Assembly (NCBI GenBank): GCA_012970285.1
Contig: JIBW01000006.1
Location: forward strand, 186,001-250,000
Source of the DNA: Bacillaceae bacterium JMAK1
GTDB lineage: Bacteria; Bacillota; Bacilli; Bacillales; Marinococcaceae
Reading direction: 5' to 3'
DNA length: 64,000 nucleotides
Under the pieces are notes generated by a model. It saw only the letters and a list, made by a program, of their open reading frames with translations, was not told the origin of the DNA and searched no databases. Shown piece by piece: positions 7,952 to 16,602 of this stretch (the stretch's first letter is position 1; the number at the start of each line of letters is the position of its first letter). The position numbers were made by a program, and so were the translations under genes.

Positions 7952-9058
7952 CTAAATGTCTACCGTAGTCATCGCTTCTGTTAGGATTTTAATTGCTGGC
8001 TCCATTTGTTTATGATCAAATGTCATATGAGGGTGGTGTAACCCTGGAGATAAATCGCAACCAACCCCTAACATCGTCGCTTTTAATTCGGGATTTTTAA
8101 TCGTGTAAAAATGAAAATCATCGCCTCCGGTCGTGACTAATCGTGGCTTCAATGATTTTTGTCCAACGCTCGAAACAATTGCTTCAGATAACGTTTGCTC
8201 CGCTTGAGTAGAAATGACAGCTGCTGCGACATTTGCGCTCGTTGTTAATTCTATCTGTACATTATGTAACGTTTCAAGTGACGACCTAAAGCGTTCAATA
8301 TGAGAAATCACTTCTTCCATCGTCTCATTCGTTTGTGCACGAACGTCGATTGAGAACGTTGCGCTACCTGGAATAATGTTCGGGCTTTTTCCTCCGGCGT
8401 GGAACGTCGTTAACTTCGCTGAGTACGGGTGCATCGGATTAATCTGCATTGAATTTAGCTGATGGAACAAATCCATACCGACTTGAATGCTATTCGCTGT
8501 TAAATGTGGCCTCGCACCGTGGGCGTCTTCTCCACGAATCGTGCCATGAATAAAGCGAGCAGCTCCGTGTTGAATCGCTGGCGCAAATTCACCTGCACGT
8601 AGTTCTTGGATCGGTCTAAGGTGCATCCCGAACAAGACATCTACATCATCAACGACACCCTTCTCAATCAATGCTAGTGCACCTGTTCCTTTTTCTTCTG
8701 CTGGTTGGAAAATAAACCGGTACGTTCGATCAAGGGATTTTCGTTCATGAAGCTCAAAAAGCACACCTAACACAATCGTCATATGAGCGTCGTGCCCACA
8801 CGAATGATTTGGTCTCCACTTACCATCTACTTCTTGATAAACCGCATCAATATCTGCACGCAGTGCGACAACCGGGTCGCCACTACCAATATCGACAACA
8901 AGACCTGTAACATCGTCAAATGTCTTCACCTTCATGCCCGCTTCTTCAATTACTTTCTTCAGATATGCTGTCGTATTTACTTCCTCATAACTCATCTCGG
9001 GATTTTGATGCAAATAGTCAAACATCTCTCGCAGTCGAGGTCTACGTTGTTCACCCAT
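7952..9058 (-). CDS. M20-family amidohydrolase, likely N-succinyl-L-amino acid desuccinylase
   Basis: 368 residues from ATG 9058; a GTG three codons upstream sits too close to its ribosome binding site. Metal-binding M20D motifs are visible: RADIDA near 68, CGHDAHM near 90, QPAEEKG near 128 and GMH near 148. This subfamily removes acyl groups from amino acids (hippurate hydrolase-like). As first gene of an operon with a GNAT acyltransferase and an N-succinylamino acid racemase, it is best read as the L-specific deacylase that makes the D-to-L conversion irreversible. Confidence 0.85.
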   Translation of the reverse strand: MGEQRRPRLREMFDYLHQNPEMSYEEVNTTAYLKKVIEEAGMKVKTFDDVTGLVVDIGSGDPVVALRADIDAVYQEVDGKWRPNHSCGHDAHMTIVLGVLFELHERKSLDRTYRFIFQPAEEKGTGALALIEKGVVDDVDVLFGMHLRPIQELRAGEFAPAIQHGAARFIHGTIRGEDAHGARPHLTANSIQVGMDLFHQLNSMQINPMHPYSAKLTTFHAGGKSPNIIPGSATFSIDVRAQTNETMEEVISHIERFRSSLETLHNVQIELTTSANVAAAVISTQAEQTLSEAIVSSVGQKSLKPRLVTTGGDDFHFYTIKNPELKATMLGVGCDLSPGLHHPHMTFDHKQMEPAIKILTEAMTTVDI

Positions 9059-9216
9059 GATTGTCACATACCCTTCTCAACTTTCGCTTTTTTCTGATAA
9101 ATATAATGTCTATCTTACCTCAATTATTCATTCTGGTAAATACAGTGCTATACTTTTGTTGAATAATAGTTTACTGGGAATACTTTTGATAGGAATCCAT
9201 AAGGAGGAACATTGCA

Positions 9217-9978
9217 ATGAGTAGATTAATGGAAAACAAAGTTGGTATCGTAACTGCAGGAGGAAATGGCATCGGTCGTGCAAGCGCACTTCTTTTCGCA
9301 AAAGAAGGAGCAACTGTCGTCGTTTCAGACATTAACGAAGACATGGGGAAGGAAACCGTACAGTTAATTAAAGACGCCGGTGGTGAAGCAACTTTCTTCC
9401 CATGTAATGTGGCAAATGAAGAAGAAGTGATTCAACTCGTTCAGACGACGGTTGAAACCTATGGAAGACTAGATTTCGCTCACAACAATGCTGGTATTGG
9501 AGTACCTCAAGCGAAAATTGTTGAATCAAAAAGCGAAGACTGGGACCGCGCGATGGACGTCACAGCAAAAGGCACGTATTACTCGATGAAACACGAAATC
9601 CCTGCCATGTTAAAGTCTGGAGGAGGCGCAATCGTAAACACTGCTTCCACTGCTGGTCTACTTGGCGTTGAAAACATGGGTGGCTATAGCGCGTCAAAAT
9701 GGGCGGTCAATGGGCTAACAAAATCCATTGCACTAGAGTACGGCAAACAAGGCATCCGAGTGAACTCTATCTGCCCAGGAATGACGATGACCGCAAGCGT
9801 TAAACAGTGGGAAGAATCGGCTCCCGAACAAGCCGAACACGTAAAAAACGCCATTCCACTCGGCAGAATTGGAGAAGCTGAAGACCAAGCTCAAGCTGCA
9901 GTCTGGCTCTGTTCAGACCGTGCCGCTTATATTACCGGTGTGAACTTAGCTGTTGACGGTGGACAAACTGCGCAATAA
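9217..9978 (+). CDS. SDR-family NAD(P)-dependent oxidoreductase
   Basis: 253 residues, classical short-chain dehydrogenase. The nucleotide-binding TAGGNGIGRA lies near residue 13, NNAG near 90, the catalytic Ser-Tyr-Lys set is represented by NTAST and YSASKWA (Tyr near 155), and the C-terminus ends in TGVNLAVDGG as in glucose-dehydrogenase-like SDRs. The start ATG has AAGGAGG ten bases upstream. It is a single-gene unit, divergent from the NSAR operon and closed by a terminator. Substrate not deducible. Confidence 0.85.
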   Translation: MSRLMENKVGIVTAGGNGIGRASALLFAKEGATVVVSDINEDMGKETVQLIKDAGGEATFFPCNVANEEEVIQLVQTTVETYGRLDFAHNNAGIGVPQAKIVESKSEDWDRAMDVTAKGTYYSMKHEIPAMLKSGGGAIVNTASTAGLLGVENMGGYSASKWAVNGLTKSIALEYGKQGIRVNSICPGMTMTASVKQWEESAPEQAEHVKNAIPLGRIGEAEDQAQAAVWLCSDRAAYITGVNLAVDGGQTAQ

Positions 9979-9984
9979 ACAGAC

Positions 9985-10031
9985 CAAAAAATCCCTTCTA
10001 CGTAGAGCACGACAACGTTGGAGGGATTTTT
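9985..10031 (+). terminator. Terminator of the SDR gene
   Basis: Outer stem AAAAAATCCCT / AGGGATTTTTT enclosing a second small pairing; T-rich 3' arm. Confidence 0.65.
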
Positions 10032-10079
10032 TATATAACTTGAACCATTGGCTTTGCTCCAATAACGAGTCCGTTCAAT

Positions 10080-10397
10080 TTACGTTTGAAGCGGTTTGAC
10101 ATTCGTGACAGTAATGGACCGTGGATAAAAAACGATAAAAATCACAACGATCAGAAGCAAGTAAAGGATAAAAGACCAAAACGGCAAGGACATCCATAAA
10201 TTCATTAAACCGTAAACGATTAACATGATGAGCGGGAAAAAAGTCCACACTTTGTTGCGCTTGATTGACTTCGCACTTAAGAATTGTAGTTCATCACAAT
10301 AAGGACAGTTCATTCCTAAATCCACATCAATAGCACTCGTTCTTACGATCGTTTGTTTAAGATGCCAACGCTTGTTACACGATTCACAACGGGGCAC
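10080..10397 (-). CDS. CxxC-x20-CxxC zinc-finger membrane protein (TIGR04104 family)
   Basis: The frame runs to 10427, but the GTG at 10397 has GAGGTGG eight bases upstream and gives the family's usual N-terminus, VPRCESCNKRW. The protein (105 aa) then has a first CxxC, a second CxxC (NCPYCDE) about 22 residues later, and two membrane helices (about 50-85). This matches the small cxxc_20_cxxc proteins of Firmicutes, whose function is unknown. It follows the GrpB gene by a few bases and is probably cotranscribed with it. Confidence 0.75.
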   Translation of the reverse strand: MPRCESCNKRWHLKQTIVRTSAIDVDLGMNCPYCDELQFLSAKSIKRNKVWTFFPLIMLIVYGLMNLWMSLPFWSFILYLLLIVVIFIVFYPRSITVTNVKPLQT

Positions 10398-10430
10398 ACT
10401 GCTCACCACCTCTATTTGTTGCCTCAAAAC

Positions 10431-10994
10431 TTAACGATTTGCTCTTTGAATGATCTCTTTCACTACTTCAGATTTCGCATCCGCATAATGTTGAACATGT
10501 CGCCATGTATGCTTTGATAATTCTTGCTTTTTCTGTTTATACAGTAGGAAATCTTCTTCATTTGCACGTAGATGATCACGAAAAGCAAGCATTCGTGTGG
10601 ATTCCTCACAACCCTCACTGAAGACATGAAGATTTACACCTTCGTCGTTTCGCTTTAACATTCGATGTTCATACCAATCGGGTTCACGTATGATGAGCTT
10701 ATAACCAACAGATTCTAGCGCCTGTACATAGCCCGATTCTTCAGCTGAATCGTGAACGACCAAAATGATATCAATAATCGGCTTGGCACTCATTCCTGGG
10801 ATTGACGTTGAACCGACATGTTCAAGCTGAACAACCTCGCTCTGTAGTGCACGATGAATCTTCTCTTCTTCTGCTTGATATTGCGTTGGCCATGTAGGGT
10901 CGTACTCCTGTAAATCAATCGTGTTATTGTGAAGCTTCCGCTCGCCAACTGTGATTGCTTGCAGCTCCTCATCACTTCTTACATTATCGTCCAT
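10431..10994 (-). CDS. GrpB-family nucleotidyltransferase-like protein
   Basis: 187 residues. The GrpB/UPF0157 signature is clear: YDPTWPTQYQAEEEKI, then LEHVGSTSIPGMSAKPIIDI (about residues 58-77), which is the GS...D.D strand of the nucleotidyltransferase fold. Members have no firm function; some are fused to dephospho-CoA kinase. Start ATG 10994 has AAGGAG upstream. It lies 12 bases after topB on the same strand, so it may be read from the topB transcript. Confidence 0.85.
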   Translation of the reverse strand: MDDNVRSDEELQAITVGERKLHNNTIDLQEYDPTWPTQYQAEEEKIHRALQSEVVQLEHVGSTSIPGMSAKPIIDIILVVHDSAEESGYVQALESVGYKLIIREPDWYEHRMLKRNDEGVNLHVFSEGCEESTRMLAFRDHLRANEEDFLLYKQKKQELSKHTWRHVQHYADAKSEVVKEIIQRANR

Positions 10995-11006
10995 CGACCA
11001 ATCTCC

Positions 11007-13157
11007 TTATTTACGTTTAGCAGAATTCTTCATCGGTAACGCATCGAAATTAAACTCAACCTTGCCTTCTTTTAATGTCAGACCCGCTCGGAATGATTTG
11101 CCTGCCTTGCTTTTAAATCCCCTAAGCTGACTCGTGCTTCCTTTTGTTAGCAGTCGTTTGGCACTCGCTTCGCTTAACGTTTTTTTTGCAATTGTTTTTG
11201 GTAAGACGAATTTACACTTCGTTTCGCGGTAACCAGAACATCCGTACACTCGACCTTTACTTATGACGGGTGAGCCACATAGTGGACAAGGTCCGATCCC
11301 TTCTGATTTCGCCTCTTGCATGAGTGATTCCTTTTTAAACGTGACTTCTTTTAATGACGTAGGAGCATTATGAATCAATTGATCAATAAATTGATGGATA
11401 TTCGCAATAAACGTTGTACCTTCTTTTTCCCCTTGCCCAATTTGGCGCAGGAACAGTTCCCACTCCGCGGTCATATCGGCTTTACTTAATAAATTCCCTT
11501 CTACCGCTTGGCAAAGGATTTTTCCTTTTTCAGTAACGGTGACTTGGTTTTTTGAGACGGTAATGTACGTACGACTTTTAAGCGTTTCAATAATACTTGC
11601 TCGTGTCGCTCCAGTACCGATCCCTGTGACTTCGTCGAGTATTGCAGTATTCTCTTCATCTTCAACATGCTTGCCCGCTGACTTCATTAATGGAATTAAT
11701 TGACCCTCTGTGTACAGTGACGGTGGCTTTGTCTCGTCGGCTACCGTTTTCATGACCGTTTCGACTCGTTCACCGACCTCCATAGCTGGTAGTGATGGCT
11801 CTTCTTTTTTTTGCCGTGGTGACAGTAACGCTTTCCAGCCTTTCTCACGATCAACTTTTCCTTTTGCATGTAAACGAAGTCCATTTAGATCGACTTCAAC
11901 ATTCGTTTCCTCGAACTTATAAAGTGGTGCAAACATCGCAAGTGTCGTAAGAACAACTTCTTTATAAATGTTCTGTTCTTCTGTTCGTAAAGAAGCGAGT
12001 CTCTTTTCAGTAGGAATCGTCTTAGTTGGAATAATTGCGTAGTGTTCCTGCACTTTCTGATTGTCCACATACCGTTTTCGTGGATGAAGAAAAGCCGGTT
12101 CAAAATCGACACCCATCGTTTTCATGTACGCTGACAGCTTTGACTTCAAATACGAGAATTCAGCACTCGTAATGTGATTACTTTCCGTACGTGGGTATGA
12201 CAAAAGCTTTTTCTCATAAAGGCTTTGCATCACTTTAAGTACCTTAGACGGACTGTACTTCCATTTACGGTTTGCTGTTGCTTGAAGGGTCGCAAGGCTG
12301 TGCAAAACAGGAGAAGGTAGTTGCTTATCCTTTTTATTTAGTGTAGCAATGCTTCCTTCATTCTCACGCTCAATTCCATGTTTTTCGTACAGTGCTAGCA
12401 CTTCTTGTTTCGTCTTTAAACGCTCTTTATACTTCGCTTTAAATGTTCCATTATTGGCGGTAACATCCGCTGTAATTTCAAAGTACGGTTCTGGCTTGAA
12501 ATTCTCAATTTCACGTTGACGTAAGTAAATTAAGTACAACGTTGGCGTTTGTACACGCCCAACAGAAAACGTGTCATGAACGCCTTGTTCCTGCAATAAC
12601 AGTGAATACAATGGGCTGGCATTCATTCCAACGAGCCAATCACCAATTTGACGAGCTTTCGCCTCTTCATATAGTGATACGTACTTTTCTCCAGGTTGCA
12701 AGTTGTTAAACCCTTCACGGACAACATCGTTTTCTTGAGAATTAATCCACAACCGTTTAATAGGTACAGATTTCTTCACAGACACTTGATCGATAATTAA
12801 CCGGGCGATATTCTCTCCTTCTCGATCAGGGTCTGTCGCAATGACAATTTCAGAAGCTTTCTTTAACCATGTCTTTACGATTTGAAATTGCTCTTGTTTA
12901 CTTCTCGGTACTTGGAACTCTATTTTCTCCGGACGAATGGGTAAGCTCGCCAAACTCCAACGCTTCCATTCTTTCTTGTAATAGCCTGGTAAACAAAGTT
13001 CAACGAGGTGACCGATTCCCCACGTTAAAACCGCTTCTCCTTTAAAAAAACGATCATCTTCAATGAGGATGTACCCTTTTTTCTTAGTTGTCTTTGAAAA
13101 TACTGCCGCATAACTCCGTGCTTGGTCTGGTTTCTCTGCCAAAATTACCGTCGTCAA
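11007..13157 (-). CDS. topB: DNA topoisomerase III
   Basis: 716 residues from the TTG at 13157, chosen because GGGAGGAA precedes it and the product then starts LTTVILAEKPDQA, the normal TopB N-terminus. The Toprim acidic motif DPDREGENIARL is near residue 100, the active-site Tyr lies in LSYPRTESNHI near 305, and a C-terminal cysteine cluster (GPCPLCGS...YGCSGY) near 625-650 forms a zinc ribbon. A type IA enzyme that decatenates single-strand-containing DNA during replication and recombination. First gene of a run with grpB and the CxxC protein. Confidence 0.95.
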   Translation of the reverse strand: MTTVILAEKPDQARSYAAVFSKTTKKKGYILIEDDRFFKGEAVLTWGIGHLVELCLPGYYKKEWKRWSLASLPIRPEKIEFQVPRSKQEQFQIVKTWLKKASEIVIATDPDREGENIARLIIDQVSVKKSVPIKRLWINSQENDVVREGFNNLQPGEKYVSLYEEAKARQIGDWLVGMNASPLYSLLLQEQGVHDTFSVGRVQTPTLYLIYLRQREIENFKPEPYFEITADVTANNGTFKAKYKERLKTKQEVLALYEKHGIERENEGSIATLNKKDKQLPSPVLHSLATLQATANRKWKYSPSKVLKVMQSLYEKKLLSYPRTESNHITSAEFSYLKSKLSAYMKTMGVDFEPAFLHPRKRYVDNQKVQEHYAIIPTKTIPTEKRLASLRTEEQNIYKEVVLTTLAMFAPLYKFEETNVEVDLNGLRLHAKGKVDREKGWKALLSPRQKKEEPSLPAMEVGERVETVMKTVADETKPPSLYTEGQLIPLMKSAGKHVEDEENTAILDEVTGIGTGATRASIIETLKSRTYITVSKNQVTVTEKGKILCQAVEGNLLSKADMTAEWELFLRQIGQGEKEGTTFIANIHQFIDQLIHNAPTSLKEVTFKKESLMQEAKSEGIGPCPLCGSPVISKGRVYGCSGYRETKCKFVLPKTIAKKTLSEASAKRLLTKGSTSQLRGFKSKAGKSFRAGLTLKEGKVEFNFDALPMKNSAKRK

Positions 13158-13235
13158 ACGTATTCCTCCCTGACGTGACACTCTATGTTGTCATTATACT
13201 AGACTGTTAGTCGTTGAAACATCTTAATTCAAAAC

Positions 13236-13270
13236 AAAGCGGTGGTAACTCATGGAGTCGCCACCGCTTT
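13236..13270 (-). terminator. Terminator of the YfcC-family carrier gene
   Basis: 10-bp stem AAAGCGGTGG / CCACCGCTTT eight bases beyond the stop codon, followed on the minus strand by TTTGTTTT. Confidence 0.75.
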
Positions 13271-13277
13271 AAACCTG

Positions 13278-14687
13278 TTATGCAAAATTCATAAACTGTG
13301 CAACCATTAAAAACACGACCGCTAACAAATACCAGACGAGTAGCAGTGGCCAAATGAATTTCACCCATTTGTCCCAGCCGACTTTAGCAATCGCAAGGGT
13401 TGCCATAAAGTATCCTGAAGTTGGGTAGAGAATGTTAGCGAATCCATCACCAAATTGAAAAGCAAGCACCGCCGTTTGACGAGTAATACCAACAAGATCT
13501 GAAAGCCCACTCATAATTGGCATCGTAATGACGGCTTGTCCACTACCTGAAGGTACGAGAAAATTAAATCCACCTTGTACAATCATCATGAATACCGCAG
13601 TTAATGCCCCTGGCATCGCACTAACAACCTGACTCGTTCCGTTTACGATCGTATCTAAGATTTGGCCTTCTTCCAAAGTGACCGACACAGCTCTCGCAAA
13701 GCCAATGACCAGCGCACCGAGCAAAATCGTCTTAAAACCGTCATTAAACGTCTCTGCAATTTTATTAACATTAAGCCCAGTAATTAGGCCAATAACGATA
13801 CCGATCGTTAAGTACAAACCTCCAAGTTCGCGGAAGTACCAACCCCACTGAATGAGTCCAAAGATCATGAGTAGAATTCCTGCAAACAGCACAACGATTG
13901 CAGCCATCTGCCGCTTCGTCGCTTTCACTTCTGTAATATCATCGCGACCGACAAACGTTTCATCAATGCCGTCACCGTATACGAGGCTCTTCGTTTTGTC
14001 TTGTTTGATTTTGCGTGCATAGCGGCTCACGAAGATAATCCCTATTGTCGTAATGATAAGAAAAATAAGTGCACGATACTCGTAACCAGAGTACAAAGGA
14101 AGCTCACTCACTTCATGTGCCACTCCAACCGTCGCAGGCCCCGTAATCGCAGCCGTAAATCCTGCTACGGTACTTACTAATACAGCCGCAAGTGCGGTTA
14201 ATCGATCAAAACCTAATCGAACCATAAGTGGAATGACGGCTGGTGCAAACACAATTGATAACTCAATGGCACTCGTAAATGTTGTTAAAAGCGCCAATGG
14301 AAACATTAATACGGCAATAATCATAACTGGCCGATCATGAAATGTTCTCCCTAATTTACTTACTCCAATATCAACGAGTCCACTGCGTTCTAAGACCGCA
14401 AACATCCCGCCAATCATCAGAACCCCAAAGATAATTTCACCAGCGGCTATGAGCCCCGATGGAACAGCAATCATTAAATCAAAAAAAGATAAGTACGATT
14501 TTTCTACCTCAGTAAAGGTTCCGGGGATTAACACTTCCGTACCGTTTTCATTTACTTCGCGATCAAACTGACCAGATGGCACGATAAATGTCGCAACAAA
14601 TGCCAATAGTAAAATCGTAAGTAAGATCACATAAATATGCGGGATTTTCAGTCCACCTTTTGACTCACCTTCATTTTGCTCGCTCAT
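13278..14687 (-). CDS. YfcC-family C4-dicarboxylate/amino acid-type carrier
   Basis: 469 residues, about 11-12 membrane helices, with the YfcC (COG1288) signature region PSGQFDRE after helix 1, AVPSGLIAAGEIIFGVLMIG, and NFLVPSGSGQAVITMPIMSG near 365-385, the conserved loop of DcuC-like ion transporters. Members are putative dicarboxylate or basic amino acid carriers. It lies beyond the terminator of the DapA-like gene, so it has its own promoter in 14688-14800. A link with the aromatic pathway, whose end products include succinic semialdehyde and pyruvate, is possible but unproven. Confidence 0.8.
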   Translation of the reverse strand: MSEQNEGESKGGLKIPHIYVILLTILLLAFVATFIVPSGQFDREVNENGTEVLIPGTFTEVEKSYLSFFDLMIAVPSGLIAAGEIIFGVLMIGGMFAVLERSGLVDIGVSKLGRTFHDRPVMIIAVLMFPLALLTTFTSAIELSIVFAPAVIPLMVRLGFDRLTALAAVLVSTVAGFTAAITGPATVGVAHEVSELPLYSGYEYRALIFLIITTIGIIFVSRYARKIKQDKTKSLVYGDGIDETFVGRDDITEVKATKRQMAAIVVLFAGILLMIFGLIQWGWYFRELGGLYLTIGIVIGLITGLNVNKIAETFNDGFKTILLGALVIGFARAVSVTLEEGQILDTIVNGTSQVVSAMPGALTAVFMMIVQGGFNFLVPSGSGQAVITMPIMSGLSDLVGITRQTAVLAFQFGDGFANILYPTSGYFMATLAIAKVGWDKWVKFIWPLLLVWYLLAVVFLMVAQFMNFA

Positions 14688-14803
14688 TGTCTCTTACCTC
14701 TTTTCTGTAAACGGTCGTCTTGATGTTTTTCCACCATAATTGAAACTTTCTAAAAAAACTTAGTATTTACTATACCAGTAAATCGATGTTGTTAACATAC
14801 GAC

Positions 14804-14845
14804 AAAAAGAACTACTCGCAAAAATGTTCACGAGTAGTTCTTTTT
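14804..14845 (-). terminator. Terminator of the DapA-family aldolase gene
   Basis: Perfect 15-bp stem AAAAAGAACTACTCG / CGAGTAGTTCTTTTT just after the stop codon; it separates the aldolase from the YfcC gene. Confidence 0.85.
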
Positions 14846-14851
14846 GAAGAT

Positions 14852-15769
14852 CTATGCTCTTTGAGTTGCGATTCCGTATACGTCTAGTGTTTGCCGTATT
14901 TCTTGTTGTAAAGCTTCTGTTGGTAAATCCATCGGCAGTCGTAAAACGGGCTCAATCTTCCCCATCATACCGAGTGCCGCCTTCACTGGAGCGGGGTTTG
15001 TATCTTTAAATAGTACATCATTTAACTGCATCAGTTCAAAGTGTAAATCTTGCGCACGTTTTATGTTTCCTTCTTCCCACGCATCGTGCATTTCTGCAAC
15101 TTTACTTGGTAACACGTTTGCCGTCGCGCTAATTGAGCCTGCTCCACCGATCGCTAGCATCGGGTAACAGAGAAGCTCAATGCCAGAGAAGAGTAGGAAA
15201 TCACGTCCACACTTTTGTAATACACGATTCACATGTTCGAAGTCTTTGTTCGACTCTTTTGCACCGATGATATTCGGACAATCTTGTACGAGCCTAGCCA
15301 TCGTATCAACTTCCATATTTACCGCAGTTCGTCCTGGAATGTTATAAATGATAATTGGAATGGAAACAGAATCAGCAACTGTCTTGAAATGTTTGTATAG
15401 CGCATGTTGATTCGGTTTGTTGTAATACGGGACGATGACCATCGCTGCGTCTGCACCCATTTCTTCCGCTTGCTTCGTTAAATACATCGTTTCATCGTGG
15501 TTCGTTGAACCTGTTCCTGGGGCAAATGGAACCCGGCCATTAATCGTACGCATGGCGTTCTCCATCACTTGTATTCGCTCATCAATCGTTAGAGAGCTTG
15601 GTTCACCAGATGTTCCTGTGACTGAAATGGCATGAGTACCATTGTCGAGTTGGAATTCGATTAATTCAGATTGCTTTTCGAAATCAATGTCATAGTTTTG
15701 CTTAAATGGCGTGACAACGGGAGTGATTGAACCTCTTAATCTTTGTTTAATGTCCGCATAATCCTTCAT
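14852..15769 (-). CDS. DHDPS/NAL-family (DapA-like) class I aldolase, candidate for the last step of 4-HPA catabolism
   Basis: 305 residues. The Schiff-base lysine is Lys171 (GAKES), with Tyr142 and Arg147 in YNIPGRT. The substrate loop reads TGTSGE (51-56), where true DapA usually has GTTGE, so lysine synthesis is not assured. It is divergent from the GntR regulator of the hpa cluster. The shared control region places the 17-mer TTGAAATCATATATGAT in both promoters, so it is probably coregulated with the aromatic pathway. The cluster lacks HpaI, and this pyruvate-type aldolase could split 2,4-dihydroxyhept-2-enedioate instead; that is inference. Confidence 0.8.
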   Translation of the reverse strand: MKDYADIKQRLRGSITPVVTPFKQNYDIDFEKQSELIEFQLDNGTHAISVTGTSGEPSSLTIDERIQVMENAMRTINGRVPFAPGTGSTNHDETMYLTKQAEEMGADAAMVIVPYYNKPNQHALYKHFKTVADSVSIPIIIYNIPGRTAVNMEVDTMARLVQDCPNIIGAKESNKDFEHVNRVLQKCGRDFLLFSGIELLCYPMLAIGGAGSISATANVLPSKVAEMHDAWEEGNIKRAQDLHFELMQLNDVLFKDTNPAPVKAALGMMGKIEPVLRLPMDLPTEALQQEIRQTLDVYGIATQRA

Positions 15770-15811
15770 TTGATACGCCTCCTATGTCAGAAAAATTAAA
15801 ACTTTAAAGTG

Positions 15812-15840
15812 ATTATATATATAATCATATATGATTTCAA
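15812..15840 (-). promoter_or_regulatory. Sigma-A promoter of the DapA-like gene
   Basis: Minus-strand -35 TTGAAA (15835-15840), exact 17-base spacer, -10 TATAAT (15812-15817). The spacer is filled by the regulator palindrome ATCATATATGAT. Confidence 0.75.
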
Positions 15841-15877
15841 TACTTTTTCATCATAAACGATTGAAATCATATATGAT
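15824..15877. promoter_or_regulatory. Paired operator for the GntR/FCD regulator
   Basis: An 18-base perfect inverted repeat: ATCATATATGATTTCAAT (15824-15841) and its complement (15860-15877). Each arm contains the self-palindrome ATCATATATGAT, whose two centres are exactly 42 bases (four helical turns) apart. A third palindrome, GATTATATATATAATC, covers 15811-15826. GntR/FCD dimers bind short palindromes of this size. One operator falls inside each divergent promoter, so the regulator likely represses both itself and the aldolase. Confidence 0.65.
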
Positions 15878-15889
15878 CTTCTATACAAT
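15861..15889 (+). promoter_or_regulatory. Sigma-A promoter of the GntR/FCD regulator gene
   Basis: -35 TTGAAA (15861-15866), 17-base spacer holding the operator, -10 TACAAT (15884-15889). The predicted transcription start (about 15896) falls at the start codon (15897), and no ribosome binding site is visible, so the message may be leaderless. Confidence 0.55.
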
Positions 15890-15896
15890 TTAAGCT

Positions 15897-16541
15897 ATGA
15901 AACGAGAAAAAAGCTCAAAGAGCACTCAAGCGTATGAAGTAATGAAAACGAGAATTCTAGACGGAACTTATGCTCCAAAGGAACGAATTATCATCGATCA
16001 AATTGCAAAGGAAATTGGCTCAAGTCACATCCCTGTAAGAGAAGCAATACGTCGCCTCGAAGCGGATCAATTCATTGAATACCGAGCCAATGTAGGCGCC
16101 GTTGTTCAATCATTAAACGATGACGCATACAAAGAAACATTAGAGTTACTCTCTATACTTGAAGGCTACGCGACCGCCATGAGTGCAGCATCGTTAACAA
16201 AAGAAGATCTCTCTCATCTTCAAGATTTGAACAGCCAAATGAAAGAAGCGTTGCACACGTTCAATTTGCAGATCTTTGGACAGTTGAATAAAGACTTTCA
16301 TTATGTCATTTATGACGCTTGTCCCAATGAACTACTCGTCAAATCGATCAAAGACGCGTGGGACAAATTAGACACGGTGCGTACGAGAGGATTTCATTCT
16401 TTCCCATTGCGCGCCAACGATTCAGTTCTTGAACACGATCAATTACTGGAAATGCTCGAACAAAAGCAGCCAATTGAACGTATTGAGAAGTTCGCACGAC
16501 AACACAAACAAAATACGTTACGTGCTTCTAATCAAACGTAG
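15897..16541 (+). CDS. GntR-family (FCD domain) regulator of the hpa cluster
   Basis: 214 residues: an N-terminal winged helix (about 8-75, with GTYAPKERI and HIPVREAIRRLEAD, the GntR recognition helix) and an all-helical FCD ligand domain (about 80-205). FCD regulators usually sense organic acids and release DNA on binding. Located between the DapA-like gene and the hpa genes, it is the obvious local regulator; the inducer is probably 4-hydroxyphenylacetate or a pathway acid. The stop codon lies in the arm of an 11-bp hairpin (16533-16568) that may limit read-through into hpaG. Confidence 0.85.
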   Translation: MKREKSSKSTQAYEVMKTRILDGTYAPKERIIIDQIAKEIGSSHIPVREAIRRLEADQFIEYRANVGAVVQSLNDDAYKETLELLSILEGYATAMSAASLTKEDLSHLQDLNSQMKEALHTFNLQIFGQLNKDFHYVIYDACPNELLVKSIKDAWDKLDTVRTRGFHSFPLRANDSVLEHDQLLEMLEQKQPIERIEKFARQHKQNTLRASNQT

Positions 16542-16568
16542 AGAAACGCTTGAATTGCTCTACGTTTG
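16533..16568 (+). terminator. Hairpin between the regulator gene and hpaG, possible partial terminator
   Basis: CAAACGTAGAG / CTCTACGTTTG, 11 bp perfect, 14-base loop, followed only by TTTGG, so a weak terminator or attenuator. It begins within the last codons of the regulator gene and ends 35 bases before the hpaG start. Confidence 0.4.
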
Positions 16569-16602
16569 TTTGGAAACGTCGAACACAAAGGAGCGAGACA
16601 CT

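Noticed and set aside
14852-15769. Calling the aldolase a true dapA for lysine synthesis.
   Set aside because: The substrate loop is TGTSGE, no lysine genes are nearby, and it shares an operator with the aromatic cluster; left as family-level call.
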